64,000 nucleotides of DNA from Mycolicibacterium senegalense (GCF_019645875.1 NZ_CP081000.1:3658001-3722000), one strand, 5' to 3'; counted from the first letter of the stretch, positions 7,779 to 19,376 are shown. Program-made: numbers and translations. The notes: generated from the letters alone by a model not told the origin.

Positions 7779-7811
7779 ATTAATGGTCTTGTCACGAGAC
7801 CATTAATGGTC
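7779..7811. promoter_or_regulatory. GntR operator, nested palindromes
   Basis: ATTAATGGTC (7779-7788) and GACCATTAAT (7798-7807) form a perfect 10-bp inverted repeat with a 9-bp spacer. The right arm also belongs to a perfect 14-bp palindrome, GACCATTAATGGTC (7798-7811), ending 1 bp before the ATG at 7813. This gives three half-sites in 33 bp. It lies between a GntR gene and the genes it presumably controls. Confidence 0.8.
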
Positions 7812-7812
7812 C

Positions 7813-8742
7813 ATGCTGACCGCCATGCCTCGTTCCACCCGCACGGTGCCCTTCCGCGGTCACGAGACCTGGGTCCAGGTCAGCACACCCGAAACCGCCC
7901 GCCCCGAAGCGCTGCCCTTGTTCGTCCTGCACGGCGGACCCGGCATGGCCCACAACTACGTAGCCAATATCGCCGCCCTGGCTGATGAGACCGGCCGCAC
8001 CGTCGTCCACTACGACCAGTTGGGCTGCGGCAACAGCACCCACCTGCCCGACGCCCCCGCCGACTTCTGGACACCTCAGCTTTTTGTCGACGAGTTCCAC
8101 ACCGTCCGCGAAGCCCTCGGGATCGACCGGTACCACGTGCTCGGACAATCCTGGGGCGGCATGCTCGGTGCCGAGATCGCGGTCCGCGTCCCGGAGGGGC
8201 TGGCCTCGCTGTCGATCTGCAACTCCCCTGCCTCGATGCAACTGTGGGTCGAAGGTGCGGCCGAACTACGCGCTCAACTACCGCCGCAGACCCGGGCCGC
8301 GCTGGACCGACACGAAGCGGACGGCACCGTCACCGATCCCGAATACCTGGCGGCCACAGAGGAGTTCTACCGTCGCCACGTCTGCCGGGTCGAGCCGATG
8401 CCGAAGGACTTCGCAGACACCGTCGCGCAGATGGAGGCCGAGCCGACGGTGTACCACACCATGAACGGCCCCAACGAGTTTCATGTCATCGGAACTTTGC
8501 GCGACTGGAGCATCATCGACCGGCTGCCATCGGTCACCGCCCCGACACTCGTCATCGCCGGCGAGTTCGACGAGGCCACCCCGGCGACCTGGCAGCCCTA
8601 TGTCGACCTCATCCCCGAAGCCCGCAGTCACGTGTTCGCAGACACCAGCCACTGCACCCACCTCGAGAAGCCCGAAGAGTTCCGCAAGGTGATCGCCGAC
8701 TTCCTGAATCAGCACGATCTGGCCGCTGCCGCCCGGGTCTGA
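7813..8742 (+). CDS. pip: proline iminopeptidase-family alpha/beta hydrolase
   Basis: This 309-residue cytosolic alpha/beta hydrolase of the peptidase S33 type has the oxyanion motif HGGPG (residues 40-44) and nucleophile elbow GQSWGG (Ser113). The probable acid is in AGEFDEAT (Asp253) and the base in DTSHCTHLEKPE (His280). Such enzymes release N-terminal proline or hydrolyse amino-acid amides. The start at 7813 lies 1 bp after the operator palindrome, so translation may begin from a leaderless or very short leader; ATG 7825 is an alternative. The next gene is an amino-acid permease, so import plus intracellular hydrolysis of an amide or peptide is a reasonable inference. Confidence 0.85.
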   Translation: MLTAMPRSTRTVPFRGHETWVQVSTPETARPEALPLFVLHGGPGMAHNYVANIAALADETGRTVVHYDQLGCGNSTHLPDAPADFWTPQLFVDEFHTVREALGIDRYHVLGQSWGGMLGAEIAVRVPEGLASLSICNSPASMQLWVEGAAELRAQLPPQTRAALDRHEADGTVTDPEYLAATEEFYRRHVCRVEPMPKDFADTVAQMEAEPTVYHTMNGPNEFHVIGTLRDWSIIDRLPSVTAPTLVIAGEFDEATPATWQPYVDLIPEARSHVFADTSHCTHLEKPEEFRKVIADFLNQHDLAAAARV

Positions 8743-8773
8743 CCCCACTCCCCTTCGACTCGACAGGAACGCC

Positions 8774-10186
8774 ATGGCAACTGAGGCCGGCTCCCCCGCT
8801 GTCCCTCTCACCACCGGTGAAGGTCAGCGCGATCTCGAATCATTCGGCTACAAGCAAGAACTCAGCCGTTCTGTGTCCACGGCCGACCTCATCGTCTACG
8901 GCCTGGTGTTCATGGTGCCCATCGCACCATGGACCATCTTCGGGACCGTCTACAACAGCGCGTCGGGCATGGTGCCGCTGGTCTATCTGATCGGCCTGAT
9001 CGCCATGGTGTTCACCGCCCTGGCCTACTCGCAGATGGCCAAGTCGTTCCCGCTCGCCGGGTCCGTGTACGCCTACGTAGGCCGCGGCATCCACCCCGGT
9101 CTGGGGTTCTTCGCCGGCTGGGCCATCCTGCTCGATTACCTGCTGATCCCCACCCTGCTCTACGTCTTTGCCGCCGAATCGATGGTCGGGCTGTTCCCGG
9201 GCACTCCGCGCTGGGTGTGGGCAATCGTCTTCGTGGTGGTGAACACGATCATCAACCTGCTCGGCGTGGGTTCGCTCAAGATCGTCAACCGCGTATTCCT
9301 GGCTGTCGAACTGGTTTTCGTCGTGCTGTTCGTCGTCATCGCGGTGCGTGCCATCAACGGGCAGTCGCTTCCCGACGTCGGCTGGAGCGCGCTGCCGATC
9401 TGGAACTCCGAACTTGTCACCGCGCCGTTGATCGCGGCGGCACTGTCTATCGCGGTGTTGAGCTTCCTCGGCTTCGACGGCATCTCCACGCTGGCCGAGG
9501 AGTCCACCGGGAAGAAGAACCCGGCCGGTCGCGCGATGATCGTCGCCCTGTTCGTGGTGGCATTCCTGTTCATCACCCAGACCTGGCTGGCCAGCCTGCT
9601 GGCCGGGGGCCGCGAATCGTTCGGTGATGACGAGGTGGGCAACGCGTTCTTCCTGCTGGTGCAGGCCGCGTCGAGCACCGGCTGGATGAACGCGTTCTTC
9701 GTGGTCAATGTGCTCGCCGTCGGCTTCGCCAACGCGATGGCCGCCCAGGCCGCGACCAGCCGGTTGTTGTTCTCGATGAGCCGCGACCGCCAACTGCCCG
9801 CCTTCCTGTCCACGATCAGCGCCCGCAAGGTGCCGATCGCAGCCATCCTGGTGGTCAGCGCCCTGAGCCTGGTACTGGTGCTGTTCTTCGTCGGACAGAT
9901 CGGATTGATCTCGTCGCTGGTGAATTTCGGTGCGCTGTTCGGCTTCTGTCTGCTGCACGCCTCGGTCATCTGGTACTACGTGGTGCGCCAGAAGTCGAAG
10001 AACTACGTCCTGCACCTGGCGGTGCCGACCGTCGGCTTCCTGATCATCGGCTACGTGTTGATCAACGCCGATGCGCTGGCCAAGATCGGCGGCATCGTGT
10101 GGCTGGTGATCGGCGGGATCATCTTCGCCACCAACTTGATTCGCGGGCGCGGGGTCCCTGAACTAGCTGAGGAACCGGCGACGTAA
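8774..10186 (+). CDS. APC superfamily amino acid permease
   Basis: This 470-residue polytopic protein has about 12 hydrophobic segments starting near residue 35. The N-terminal block contains APWTIFGTVYNSASGMVPL and the unwound helix-1 Gly motif typical of APC transporters; helix 6 includes FLGFDGISTLAEES, another family hallmark. It lies in the inner membrane and probably imports an amino acid or amine by cation symport. The ATG has AGGAA upstream and lies 31 bp after the iminopeptidase gene, so the two form an operon under the GntR operator. Its 3' end overlaps the convergent YcaQ-like gene by 24 bp. Confidence 0.88.
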   Translation: MATEAGSPAVPLTTGEGQRDLESFGYKQELSRSVSTADLIVYGLVFMVPIAPWTIFGTVYNSASGMVPLVYLIGLIAMVFTALAYSQMAKSFPLAGSVYAYVGRGIHPGLGFFAGWAILLDYLLIPTLLYVFAAESMVGLFPGTPRWVWAIVFVVVNTIINLLGVGSLKIVNRVFLAVELVFVVLFVVIAVRAINGQSLPDVGWSALPIWNSELVTAPLIAAALSIAVLSFLGFDGISTLAEESTGKKNPAGRAMIVALFVVAFLFITQTWLASLLAGGRESFGDDEVGNAFFLLVQAASSTGWMNAFFVVNVLAVGFANAMAAQAATSRLLFSMSRDRQLPAFLSTISARKVPIAAILVVSALSLVLVLFFVGQIGLISSLVNFGALFGFCLLHASVIWYYVVRQKSKNYVLHLAVPTVGFLIIGYVLINADALAKIGGIVWLVIGGIIFATNLIRGRGVPELAEEPAT

Positions 10187-11365
10187 CGGCTCGGCGAGGT
10201 CACCACGGCCCCCCACCACGACCTCGCCCACCCCCAGCCACGACGCCATCGTCCTCAGCTCGACGGCCAGGGCCTCCGCCACCCGCGCGGGGTCCTGGCC
10301 GTCTTCCATGAACGCGCCGGGCACCTGCAACTCGGCATCGGTGCGTTTCAGATCGACCCGCGCCACCAACTCGCCGTCAAGCAGGAACGGCCATACGTAG
10401 TAACCGAATTGACGTTTCGGTGCCGGCGTGTAGATCTCGATCCGGTAATGAAAATTGAGCAGCCGCTGCACCCGGGGCCGGAAGAAGATCAACGGGTCGA
10501 AGGGGCACAGTAGCGCTGTCCCCCGGTCACGGCGCGGCACGATCTGCCCCGTCCGCAGGTAGGCCGGGACGCCTTCGACGTCCACGGGCTCGAGCTCTCC
10601 GTCGGCCACCAGTTTGGCGATCGCAGGCTTGACCTGTTTGGCGGCCATCCGGAAGTAGTCGCGGATATCGGCCTCGGTACCGACTCCCAGGGCGGTGGCC
10701 GCCCGTAGGGCCAGCTCGCGGAACGCCTCCTCGTCGTCGACCTCTCTGGCCAGCACCTCTGGCGGCAGTACCCGTTCGGTTAGGTCGTAGTGCCGGGCGA
10801 AGCCGACGCGCGTCGCCGTCGTCAAGACCCCTGCCGACCACAGCGCCTCGGCCACCCACTTGGTGTCGCTGCGGTCCCACCACGGCCCTTTGCGTCCGCG
10901 CGGCGCGGATTCCAGGTGGGCCTCGATCTGCCCCGCGGTGGACGGTCCGAGCTCCGCCACTGCCGCGACCACATCGTCAGCCAACTTCTGGTTCTTCCGG
11001 ACGATCTCCCTACCCCACCGGCCGTGGGTGTACTCGCGCATCCGCCACCGCAGCAGCGGCCAGTCTTCCACTGCCATCAATGCGGCTTCGTGCGCCCAGT
11101 ACTCCACGAGAAGCCGGGGTGAACGCGCACTGTGCGACCAGGCGGACCGGTCCAGCGCGTCACGGTCATACGGCCCCAGCCGGCTGAACACCGGCGCATA
11201 GTGCGCGCGTACCGCGACCGACACCGAATCCAGCTGCAGTACCTGGATCCGGGAGATCAGCCTGCGCAGGTGGGCACGCGTGACGGCGCCGCGCGGCTTG
11301 GGTTCATGAAACCCCTGGGCTGCGATGGCGACGCGGCGGGCCTGTGCGGTGGTTAGGGTGGCCAC
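10163..11365 (-). CDS. YcaQ/AlkX-like winged-helix DNA glycosylase
   Basis: This ~400-residue protein belongs to the HTH_42 (YcaQ) family. GTG 11365 is chosen because the ORF extension to 11428 only translates the 34-bp tandem repeats. Near the N-terminus RIQVLQLDSVSV carries a Q-x-D motif, the catalytic signature of the YcaQ/AlkX branch; the AlkZ branch has Q-x-Q. The middle has a winged-helix region (TAGQIEAHLES) and the C-terminus the conserved LCPFDPLIFFRPR, NFHYRIEIYTP and YYVWPFLLDGELVARVDLK blocks. The known family role is unhooking of interstrand crosslinks and excision of alkylated bases. The gene stands alone and is convergent with the permease gene. Confidence 0.82.
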   Translation of the reverse strand: MATLTTAQARRVAIAAQGFHEPKPRGAVTRAHLRRLISRIQVLQLDSVSVAVRAHYAPVFSRLGPYDRDALDRSAWSHSARSPRLLVEYWAHEAALMAVEDWPLLRWRMREYTHGRWGREIVRKNQKLADDVVAAVAELGPSTAGQIEAHLESAPRGRKGPWWDRSDTKWVAEALWSAGVLTTATRVGFARHYDLTERVLPPEVLAREVDDEEAFRELALRAATALGVGTEADIRDYFRMAAKQVKPAIAKLVADGELEPVDVEGVPAYLRTGQIVPRRDRGTALLCPFDPLIFFRPRVQRLLNFHYRIEIYTPAPKRQFGYYVWPFLLDGELVARVDLKRTDAELQVPGAFMEDGQDPARVAEALAVELRTMASWLGVGEVVVGGRGDLAEPLRRRFLS

Positions 11366-11389
11366 CTTGCCATCGTTCCCTAGGGCACC

Positions 11390-11486
11390 GACAAGTAGCG
11401 GAGCGGATTGGAGCGAACGGCCGGACAAGTAGCGGAGCGGATTGGAGCGAACGGCCCGACAAGTAGCGGAGCGGATTGCAGCGATA
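11390..11486. repeat. 34-bp tandem repeat, 2.8 copies
   Basis: Units begin at 11390, 11424 and 11458, each starting GACAAGTAGCGGAGCGGATT. The first two are nearly identical over 34 bp; the third diverges after about 24 bp. The array lies in the divergent gap between the YcaQ-like gene and the gene starting near 11490. It artificially extends ORFs on both strands. Confidence 0.9.
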
Positions 11487-11489
11487 CTG

Positions 11490-12737
11490 GTGCGCGTGGC
11501 GTTCGACTGGGATGTGTTCGAGACCGAGTTGACCCTGGCGGCGTCGGATGCGGTCCGCGCGATGGTTCAGACGGCAGCGTCGGAGACACCGTATGCCGTG
11601 GCGTTCAGCGAGTTCTATGCCGAGACCACCGGGGTGATCTACCTGCCCAATCTCGCGTTGGCCACCGAGGAATCGGTCGAGGATCCCGATTGCCGGTTCA
11701 GCCCGCCGGATTGGGAGTACCAGGACTACGAGTGGGGCGAAACCGATTCGGGCTGGGGCGAGCAATTGAGCGCGGCAGTCACCGGGCTACCGCGGGCGCA
11801 GTGGGAGCAGGAGTGGGACCGCTTCGCACAGGCGATGCTGAACATCGTCGCCGGGACGCGCACCGCACTCGTCGCCGACGGCACCCTGCCCCATGACGTG
11901 GTGGTCTACCTCGACGACGAGGCCGGCGATCTCCTGGTCCGTTCGGTCACACCTGAGGAGTTGCTGCGCCACTTTCCCGACTATGCCGCCTCCGCCGACG
12001 CCGAGCGGGCCGTGCTGTCTTTGCCGGTTCCCCAACGCGTCGCGGCGCTGGCCGCAGCCGCAGGCTTGACGCCCGGGCCGCGCTCGGATCTGGGACAGGA
12101 ACGAGCCACCGACCTACTCGTCGATCTGGGTGAAGCCGCCGTGCCGGTGGGGATCGCCGCCCTCGCCCGCCGCGACACCGCGTGGAAGGGCGCCAAACTC
12201 TTGGCGGATCTGCACATCGCGACCCCCGACGTGCTGGCGGCACTTTGGGCAGCCGTCGGACTGAGAGGCAATGGGCACGATTGGGCCGCGGCCGCCCTCG
12301 GGCGCCTCGGCGCGGGCCCAGAGGTGCTGGGGCGACCCGATCTTGCGCCCGCGACCCGGGCCGCGGCAGTGACCGCGCCGTACACGTCGTTCCGCGATCA
12401 CGGCCGCGAACACGCTCCACTGACCTATGACCTGCTGGGAGCTGGGCTGGCCGATGCGGCGATCGCAGAACTGGTCGCCGACGAGCTCGAGCCCGGTCGC
12501 GGCTACTGCACCCTCGACGCCGCCGACCTGCCGGGTGTCCGCCCCGGCCTCGATCACACCGAGCCGGTGATCCGGCGTCACGCCGTCGTCGTCATCGCCG
12601 ATCTGATCGGTCCGATGGGTCCCGGGAACCTCGACGATGAGGTGGTGCGGGGCCTGGAGAGCAGCCTTACCCGGCTCGAGGCCGAGGATTCTGACAGCGA
12701 GGTGCGCCGGCTCGCCGGCTACCGGGCCCGCACGTAG
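11490..12737 (+). CDS. uncharacterised protein with DUF4303-like N-terminus and helical repeats
   Basis: This is a 415-residue soluble protein. The start is taken at GTG 11490 (11496 is an alternative) because everything upstream in frame is tandem-repeat DNA. Residues ~1-165 resemble DUF4303-type domains, with an acidic stretch rich in Trp and Tyr ([10 protein letters not shown]). Residues ~190-400 are an alanine/leucine-rich helical array resembling HEAT-like repeats ([35 protein letters not shown]). There is no signal peptide or membrane helix. Its 3' end overlaps dfrA by 19 bp, convergent. The function is unknown and the domain labels are tentative. Confidence 0.65.
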   Translation: MRVAFDWDVFETELTLAASDAVRAMVQTAASETPYAVAFSEFYAETTGVIYLPNLALATEESVEDPDCRFSPPDWEYQDYEWGETDSGWGEQLSAAVTGLPRAQWEQEWDRFAQAMLNIVAGTRTALVADGTLPHDVVVYLDDEAGDLLVRSVTPEELLRHFPDYAASADAERAVLSLPVPQRVAALAAAAGLTPGPRSDLGQERATDLLVDLGEAAVPVGIAALARRDTAWKGAKLLADLHIATPDVLAALWAAVGLRGNGHDWAAAALGRLGAGPEVLGRPDLAPATRAAAVTAPYTSFRDHGREHAPLTYDLLGAGLADAAIAELVADELEPGRGYCTLDAADLPGVRPGLDHTEPVIRRHAVVVIADLIGPMGPGNLDDEVVRGLESSLTRLEAEDSDSEVRRLAGYRART

Positions 12738-13210
12738 CTGCAGTAGCGGTACCGCAGACCCGAGCTGCTGGTGAGCCATTCCCCCGTCGTCCTGGTCCAC
12801 GAGTCGTCGAGCACCGGCGCCATCGCGTCACCCGCTGCGGGTGTCAGGTCGATGTCGATCTCGGTCACCTCGCACCGAACCGCGAACGGTAGGGCTTGTA
12901 CGTAGACCTGCGCCCCACCGATCACCCAGCCGCGGAAGACGTCATCCAGATCGGGGAGCACCTCCGCACCTTCTGCGACGTAGTCGGGGTTACGGGTGAT
13001 GACGACGTTGCGCCGCCCCGGCAACGGACGGACCTTGGCGGGCAACGACTCCCAGGTCAGCCGACCCATTATCACCGTCTGGCCGAGGGTGAGTTGCTTG
13101 AACCGGGCCTGGTCCTCCGGCAGGTGCCACGGGATGCCGTTGTCCCGTCCGATGACGCCAGCGCTCGACTGTGCCCAGATCATCGCCAGCTGTCGAAGAT
13201 CTTCGGTCAT
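12719..13210 (-). CDS. dfrA: dihydrofolate reductase
   Basis: This 163-residue enzyme (Rv2763c homologue, 159 aa in M. tuberculosis) reduces dihydrofolate to tetrahydrofolate with NADPH. The substrate-site motifs are visible near the N-terminus: [20 protein letters not shown] with the active-site acidic residue in LPED. The NADPH-binding [12 protein letters not shown] and [10 protein letters not shown] follow, then [13 protein letters not shown]. The start ATG overlaps the thyA stop (ATGA at 13207-13210), so the two are translationally coupled. ThyA makes dihydrofolate and DfrA regenerates tetrahydrofolate. It is the target of trimethoprim-type antifolates. Confidence 0.96.
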   Translation of the reverse strand: MTEDLRQLAMIWAQSSAGVIGRDNGIPWHLPEDQARFKQLTLGQTVIMGRLTWESLPAKVRPLPGRRNVVITRNPDYVAEGAEVLPDLDDVFRGWVIGGAQVYVQALPFAVRCEVTEIDIDLTPAAGDAMAPVLDDSWTRTTGEWLTSSSGLRYRYCSYVRAR

Positions 13211-14007
13211 ACAGCGACAGGTGCCTTGATCGCCGGGTGCGGGTCGTAGTTCAGAATCGCAATATCCTCATAGGTGTAGTCGAAAATCGAATCACGTTGG
13301 GCCAGGACAAGTTCTGGGTACGGCCGGGGTTCCCTGCTGAGCTGCAGGGCCACTTGCTCGACGTGGTTGTCATAGATGTGGCAGTCGCCGCCGGTCCAGA
13401 CGAACTCGCCGACGCCGAGACCGGCCTGCGCGGCCATCATGTGGGTCAGCAGAGCGTAGCTGGCGATGTTGAACGGCACGCCCAGGAACAGGTCGGCGCT
13501 GCGCTGGTACAGCTGGCAGGACAACTTGCCGTCGGCGACATAGAACTGGAAGAAAGCGTGGCACGGCGGGAGCGCCATCTGAGGGATCTCGCCGACATTC
13601 CACGCCGAGACGATGTTGCGCCGCGAGTCGGGGTCACGCTTGAGCAGATCGAGGGCGTTCGAGATCTGGTCGATGTGCTCACCGGACGGTGTCGGCCACG
13701 ACCGCCACTGCACGCCGTAGATGGGGCCGAGATCGCCTGTCTCACTGGCCCATTCGTCCCAGATCGTGACACCGTGGTCGTGCAGCCACCGCACGTTGGA
13801 ATCGCCGCGCAGGAACCACAGCAGTTCGTAGATCACCGATTTGGTGTGCACCTTCTTGGTGGTGATCAGCGGGAAGCCGTCGGCCAGGTCGTAGCGCATC
13901 TGGTGCCCGAACAGGCTGCGGGTGCCGGTACCGGTGCGATCGGATTTCGCCACGCCCTGCTCGGTCACCTTCCGCAACAGGTCCTCGTAGGGGGTCTGGA
14001 TCGGCAC
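13207..14007 (-). CDS. thyA: thymidylate synthase
   Basis: This 266-residue ThyA converts dUMP to dTMP using methylene-tetrahydrofolate. The active-site cysteine is in [14 protein letters not shown]. The phosphate-binding arginines are in [14 protein letters not shown], and the dUMP-contacting [13 protein letters not shown] is intact. The length matches Rv2764c (263 aa). It is the first gene of the thyA-dfrA pair and divergent from the dienelactone hydrolase gene, with a 42-bp gap that must hold both promoters. Confidence 0.97.
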   Translation of the reverse strand: MPIQTPYEDLLRKVTEQGVAKSDRTGTGTRSLFGHQMRYDLADGFPLITTKKVHTKSVIYELLWFLRGDSNVRWLHDHGVTIWDEWASETGDLGPIYGVQWRSWPTPSGEHIDQISNALDLLKRDPDSRRNIVSAWNVGEIPQMALPPCHAFFQFYVADGKLSCQLYQRSADLFLGVPFNIASYALLTHMMAAQAGLGVGEFVWTGGDCHIYDNHVEQVALQLSREPRPYPELVLAQRDSIFDYTYEDIAILNYDPHPAIKAPVAV

Positions 14008-14049
14008 GCACTCAGCTTACGTGCCGTCGCGGGGAGTAGAACGGTAGCC

Positions 14050-14799
14050 ATGCCGACCACCACAGACTCGATCACCACAGCCGATGGCACCTGCCGCGTC
14101 ACTGTCGCCACACCGGAGGGCGACGGCCCCTGGCCCGGGGTGGTGCTGTTTCCCGATGCAGGCGGCCTGCGCCCGACCATGGAGGAGATGGCGGCCAAGC
14201 TGGCCGGATTCGGCTATGTCGTGCTGGTGCCCGACGTCTACTACCGCATCCCAGGCTGGGGTCCCTTCGACCTCAACACCGTGTTCACCGACCAGGAGCA
14301 GCGCAAGAAGCTCTTCGAGCTGATGGGCACGCTCACTCCGGAGATCATCGCCACCGACGCCGAGGCGTTCTTCGACTACCTCGCGGCTCGTCCCGATGTG
14401 TCCGGCGACAAGTTCGGCACCACCGGCTACTGCATGGGTGGGCGCGCCTCCCTCATCGTCGCCACCCGGGTGCCCGAGCGAGTGGCGGCCGCCCTCTCGT
14501 TCCACGGCGGCAGGCTCGCCGTCGAAGACGATCCCGACAGCCCGCACCTGCTGGCCGACAAGATCCAGGCGACCGTCTACGTCGCCGCGGCCGAGAACGA
14601 CGCCTCCTTCACCGAAGATGACGGCAAGCGGTTGGAGGACGCGCTGTCCGGCGCGGCGGTCGACCACACCATCGAGTTCTATCCCGCCGCCCACGGCTTC
14701 GCGGTGCCCGACCATGCCGCGGTGTACGACGAGGACGCCGCACAGCGGCACTGGGAGAACACCGAGCGCGTGTTCGGGGCCGCTTTGGCTCCGGCCTAG
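14050..14799 (+). CDS. dienelactone hydrolase family protein
   Basis: This 249-residue alpha/beta hydrolase (Rv2765 homologue) starts at ATG 14050; the long in-frame extension back to 13171 is only the antisense of thyA. The catalytic triad of dienelactone hydrolases is present: Cys in GYCMGGRAS, Asp in AAENDASF and His in PAAHGFAV. It is a cytosolic hydrolase of lactones or esters. Chlorocatechol degradation is the textbook role, but no such pathway genes are nearby, so the true substrate is unknown. Confidence 0.9.
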   Translation: MPTTTDSITTADGTCRVTVATPEGDGPWPGVVLFPDAGGLRPTMEEMAAKLAGFGYVVLVPDVYYRIPGWGPFDLNTVFTDQEQRKKLFELMGTLTPEIIATDAEAFFDYLAARPDVSGDKFGTTGYCMGGRASLIVATRVPERVAAALSFHGGRLAVEDDPDSPHLLADKIQATVYVAAAENDASFTEDDGKRLEDALSGAAVDHTIEFYPAAHGFAVPDHAAVYDEDAAQRHWENTERVFGAALAPA

Positions 14800-14821
14800 G
14801 CCGTAGGCGACGATTGACGGC

Positions 14822-15739
14822 GTGTATGACCAGCCCTTCTCCGACGAGTCCCATCCCACCGAACCCGGATTCCGGATCGACCCGGTACTGGCCCGGAGCT
14901 GGTTGCTGGTAAACGGCGCGCAGTATGAACGGTTCGCCCCTGCGGCGCGCTCTCACGCCGACATCGTCGTCCTCGACATCGAGGATGCGGTGGCTCCCAA
15001 GGACAAGACGGCCGCCCGCGAGAAGGTGACCCGCTGGCTGGCCGACGGCAACAGCGACTGGGTCCGGATCAACGGCTTCGGCACCCCGTGGTGGGCCGAC
15101 GATCTGGAGATGTTGGCCGGAACCTCGGTCGGCGGTGTGATGCTGGCGATGGTGGAGTCGGTGGACCACGTCACGGAGACGGCTCGCCGACTGCCCGATG
15201 TGCCGATCGTCGCCTTGGTGGAGACCGCGCGCGGCCTCGAGCGAATCACCGAGATCGCCTCGGCGAAAGGCGCGTTCCGGCTCGCGTTCGGAATCGGTGA
15301 CTTCCGGCGCGACACCGGATTCGGCGACAACCCGGCAACGCTGGCGTACGCGCGCTCGCGGTTCACCATTGCCGCCAAGGCGGCCGGATTGCCCGGCGCG
15401 ATCGACGGCCCGACCGTGGGGTCGAGCGCGTTGCGCCTGTCCGAAGCGACGGCCGTGTCCGCCGAGTTCGGCATGACCGGCAAGATCTGCCTGACGCCGG
15501 ATCAGTGCGCCACGGTCAACGAGGGTCTGGCCCCGTCTCAGGACGAGATCAGCTGGGCGAAGGAGTTTTTCGCCGAGTTCCAGCGCGACGGCGGGGAGAT
15601 CCGCAACGGGTCAGACCTGCCCCGCATCGCCCGGGCCAACAAGATCCTCGACCTGGCCAGGGCCTACGGCGTTCACGAGCCCGAGTACAGCGACGATCCG
15701 GACCACGTGCCGGCCCCGTCCGACACGTATCACTACTGA
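14822..15739 (+). CDS. HpcH/HpaI (CitE-like) CoA ester lyase
   Basis: This 305-residue protein starts at GTG 14822, 22 bp after the dienelactone hydrolase gene. It belongs to the CitE/malyl-CoA lyase-like TIM-barrel group, with the family's acidic/Mg2+-binding blocks VVLDIEDAVAPKDK and ALVETARGLERI, the Arg-containing DFRRDTGF, and GAIDGP. Members cleave or form citramalyl-, malyl- or citryl-CoA, or act as acyl-CoA thioesterases. There is no citrate lyase operon here, so a CitE-like stand-alone enzyme is the best call. It probably shares a transcript with the preceding gene. Confidence 0.85.
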   Translation: MYDQPFSDESHPTEPGFRIDPVLARSWLLVNGAQYERFAPAARSHADIVVLDIEDAVAPKDKTAAREKVTRWLADGNSDWVRINGFGTPWWADDLEMLAGTSVGGVMLAMVESVDHVTETARRLPDVPIVALVETARGLERITEIASAKGAFRLAFGIGDFRRDTGFGDNPATLAYARSRFTIAAKAAGLPGAIDGPTVGSSALRLSEATAVSAEFGMTGKICLTPDQCATVNEGLAPSQDEISWAKEFFAEFQRDGGEIRNGSDLPRIARANKILDLARAYGVHEPEYSDDPDHVPAPSDTYHY

Positions 15740-15746
15740 GGTTCGC

Positions 15747-16211
15747 TCAGGTCTGGGGTTTGTCGTCGTTGCGGTGCAGGAAGGTGTTGATCGCGCGGGC
15801 TATTCCGCGCCCTGCATAGATGCCGGCGGCGATGGACACGATGATCATCGCGATGAACATCACCAGCCAGTTGGCCCGGCTGTGACTGACGTTCCACCAG
15901 ATGAACGTGAACAGCAGTGCGCAGATGAAAACGACGATGTCCCGCCAATTGCCGCGGTAGGACATCGCGGCTTCGCGGATTTCGCGAGTGCGGTCGCTCG
16001 CGTCGATCAAGCCGTCGATACGTTCGTCGATGCTGGCCTTGAGCCGCGCCTTCCGTTCGACATCTTCGGCCGGCAATCGGTCCAACAGATCGAGATCCTT
16101 GGTGATCATGCCGCGGATGTCCGGTGGTTTGAGGTTGCCTGCGATCACCCCGAGCATCGCTCCACCGGCGATGGGAGCGGCTCCGAGGGCAAGTTCGGCA
16201 ATGCCCGGCAT
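15747..16211 (-). CDS. small membrane protein
   Basis: This 154-residue protein starts at ATG 16211. It has a hydrophobic N-terminal segment (~7-25), a charged middle region with predicted coiled helices (LLDRLPAEDVERKARLKASI), and two transmembrane helices at ~92-110 and ~116-135. The basic C-terminus ends HRNDDKPQT. It lies 13 bp downstream of the flavodoxin-like gene in the dapB operon direction, so it is probably the last gene of that transcript. No family is recognised. Confidence 0.7.
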   Translation of the reverse strand: MPGIAELALGAAPIAGGAMLGVIAGNLKPPDIRGMITKDLDLLDRLPAEDVERKARLKASIDERIDGLIDASDRTREIREAAMSYRGNWRDIVVFICALLFTFIWWNVSHSRANWLVMFIAMIIVSIAAGIYAGRGIARAINTFLHRNDDKPQT

Positions 16212-16224
16212 AGCTGTCCTCTCG

Positions 16225-16676
16225 TCAGTCCATCAACGTGGCAGCCAACGTGCCGCCCAACTCGTAGGCGCGTTCCCGGACGGCTCCGTCCACCACTGTC
16301 GTAACTTCAAGTGCGTCAGCCGCTTTGACCAACGCCAGCCCGGTCACGATCTTGTCGACCGCGCTCGCCGCACCGACCGTGTCGTTGTTGCCGTGCACCC
16401 ACAGCCCGTACGGACGCCCGGCCACGTGGTCGAGGCTCGGGTAGTACACAGTATCGAAGAAGTGTTTCAACGCACCGCTCATGTAGCCGAAATTGGCTGT
16501 GGTGCCGAAAAGGTAGCCGTCCGCGGCGAGCATGTCGGTGACGGTGGCAGCTAATGCCGGGATGGACTCGACCGTGACACCGGAGATGTCCGGATCCCGC
16601 GCCCCGGCCAGCACTGCCTCGAGGAGCTCCCGCGTCGCCGGGGACGGCGTGTGATGCACCACGAGCAGTGTCTTGG

Positions 16677-16680
<4 letters not shown>
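16225..16680 (-). CDS. flavodoxin/NADPH-dependent FMN reductase-like protein
   Basis: This 151-residue protein (likely Rv2771c homologue) has a flavodoxin-type fold. The N-terminal LLVVHHTPSPATRELLEAVL is the FMN phosphate-binding loop. The YLFGTTANFGYMSGALKHFF segment is the isoalloxazine-contacting loop of the NAD(P)H:FMN reductase-like family. It is predicted to be a cytosolic FMN-binding redox protein. Its start overlaps the stop of the upstream membrane-protein gene (16677-16680). The electron partner is unknown. Confidence 0.78.
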
Positions 16681-18861
<2,181 letters not shown>

Positions 18862-18863
18862 AC

Positions 18864-19376
18864 TTACAGCGGTGACGCCCCGCGCAGGTGTTCGAAGATC
18901 AGTGAGGTCTGCGTACCCGCCACGTCGGCTTCGGCGTTGAGGTTCTCCACCACGAACGCCCGAAGATCCTCGGTGTCACGCGCCGCCACATGCAGGATGA
19001 AGTCGTCTCCTCCGGCCAGGAAATACACGTCCATCACTTGTGGCCGGGTGCGGATATGGGCGATGAAGTTGCGTATCTTCCCGCGGGCGTTGGACTGCAA
19101 GCTCACCGAGATCATCGCTTGCAGGCTGAGCCCGACCGCGGCCGGATCGATGTCGGTGTAGAAGCCCCGGATCACCCCGAGTTCCTGGAGTCGGCGCACC
19201 CGCCCGTGGCAGGTCGATGCGGCGATACCGACCGCGTCGGCCAATGCGCTGTTGGACATGCGGGCATCGGCGTGCAGCGCGAGCAGGATGCGCCGGTCCA
19301 CGTCATCGAGTTCGGGCCGAACATCCTTCGGTGATCGGGTCCCACGACCCGGCAGGCTTGACGATCCTTCATTCAC
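18864..19376 (-). CDS. aldR: Lrp/AsnC family regulator, AldR-like
   Basis: This 170-residue regulator (Rv2779c homologue) has an N-terminal AsnC-type helix-turn-helix (~residues 27-75; NSALADAVGIAASTCHGRV) and a C-terminal RAM ligand domain (~95-165). It is divergent from ald. In M. tuberculosis AldR represses or activates ald depending on amino acids, and the same arrangement suggests the same role here. The Ser/Arg-rich N-terminal ~20 residues are an extension seen in mycobacterial homologues. Confidence 0.9.
   Translation of the reverse strand: MNEGSSSLPGRGTRSPKDVRPELDDVDRRILLALHADARMSNSALADAVGIAASTCHGRVRRLQELGVIRGFYTDIDPAAVGLSLQAMISVSLQSNARGKIRNFIAHIRTRPQVMDVYFLAGGDDFILHVAARDTEDLRAFVVENLNAEADVAGTQTSLIFEHLRGASPL

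Noticed and set aside
8840..10015. 391-codon minus-strand ORF
   Set aside because: It is the shadow of the APC permease gene, rich in Gln/His/Glu, with no domain pattern.
11390..11486. CRISPR-like array
   Set aside because: The units are contiguous with no unique spacers, so it is a plain tandem repeat.
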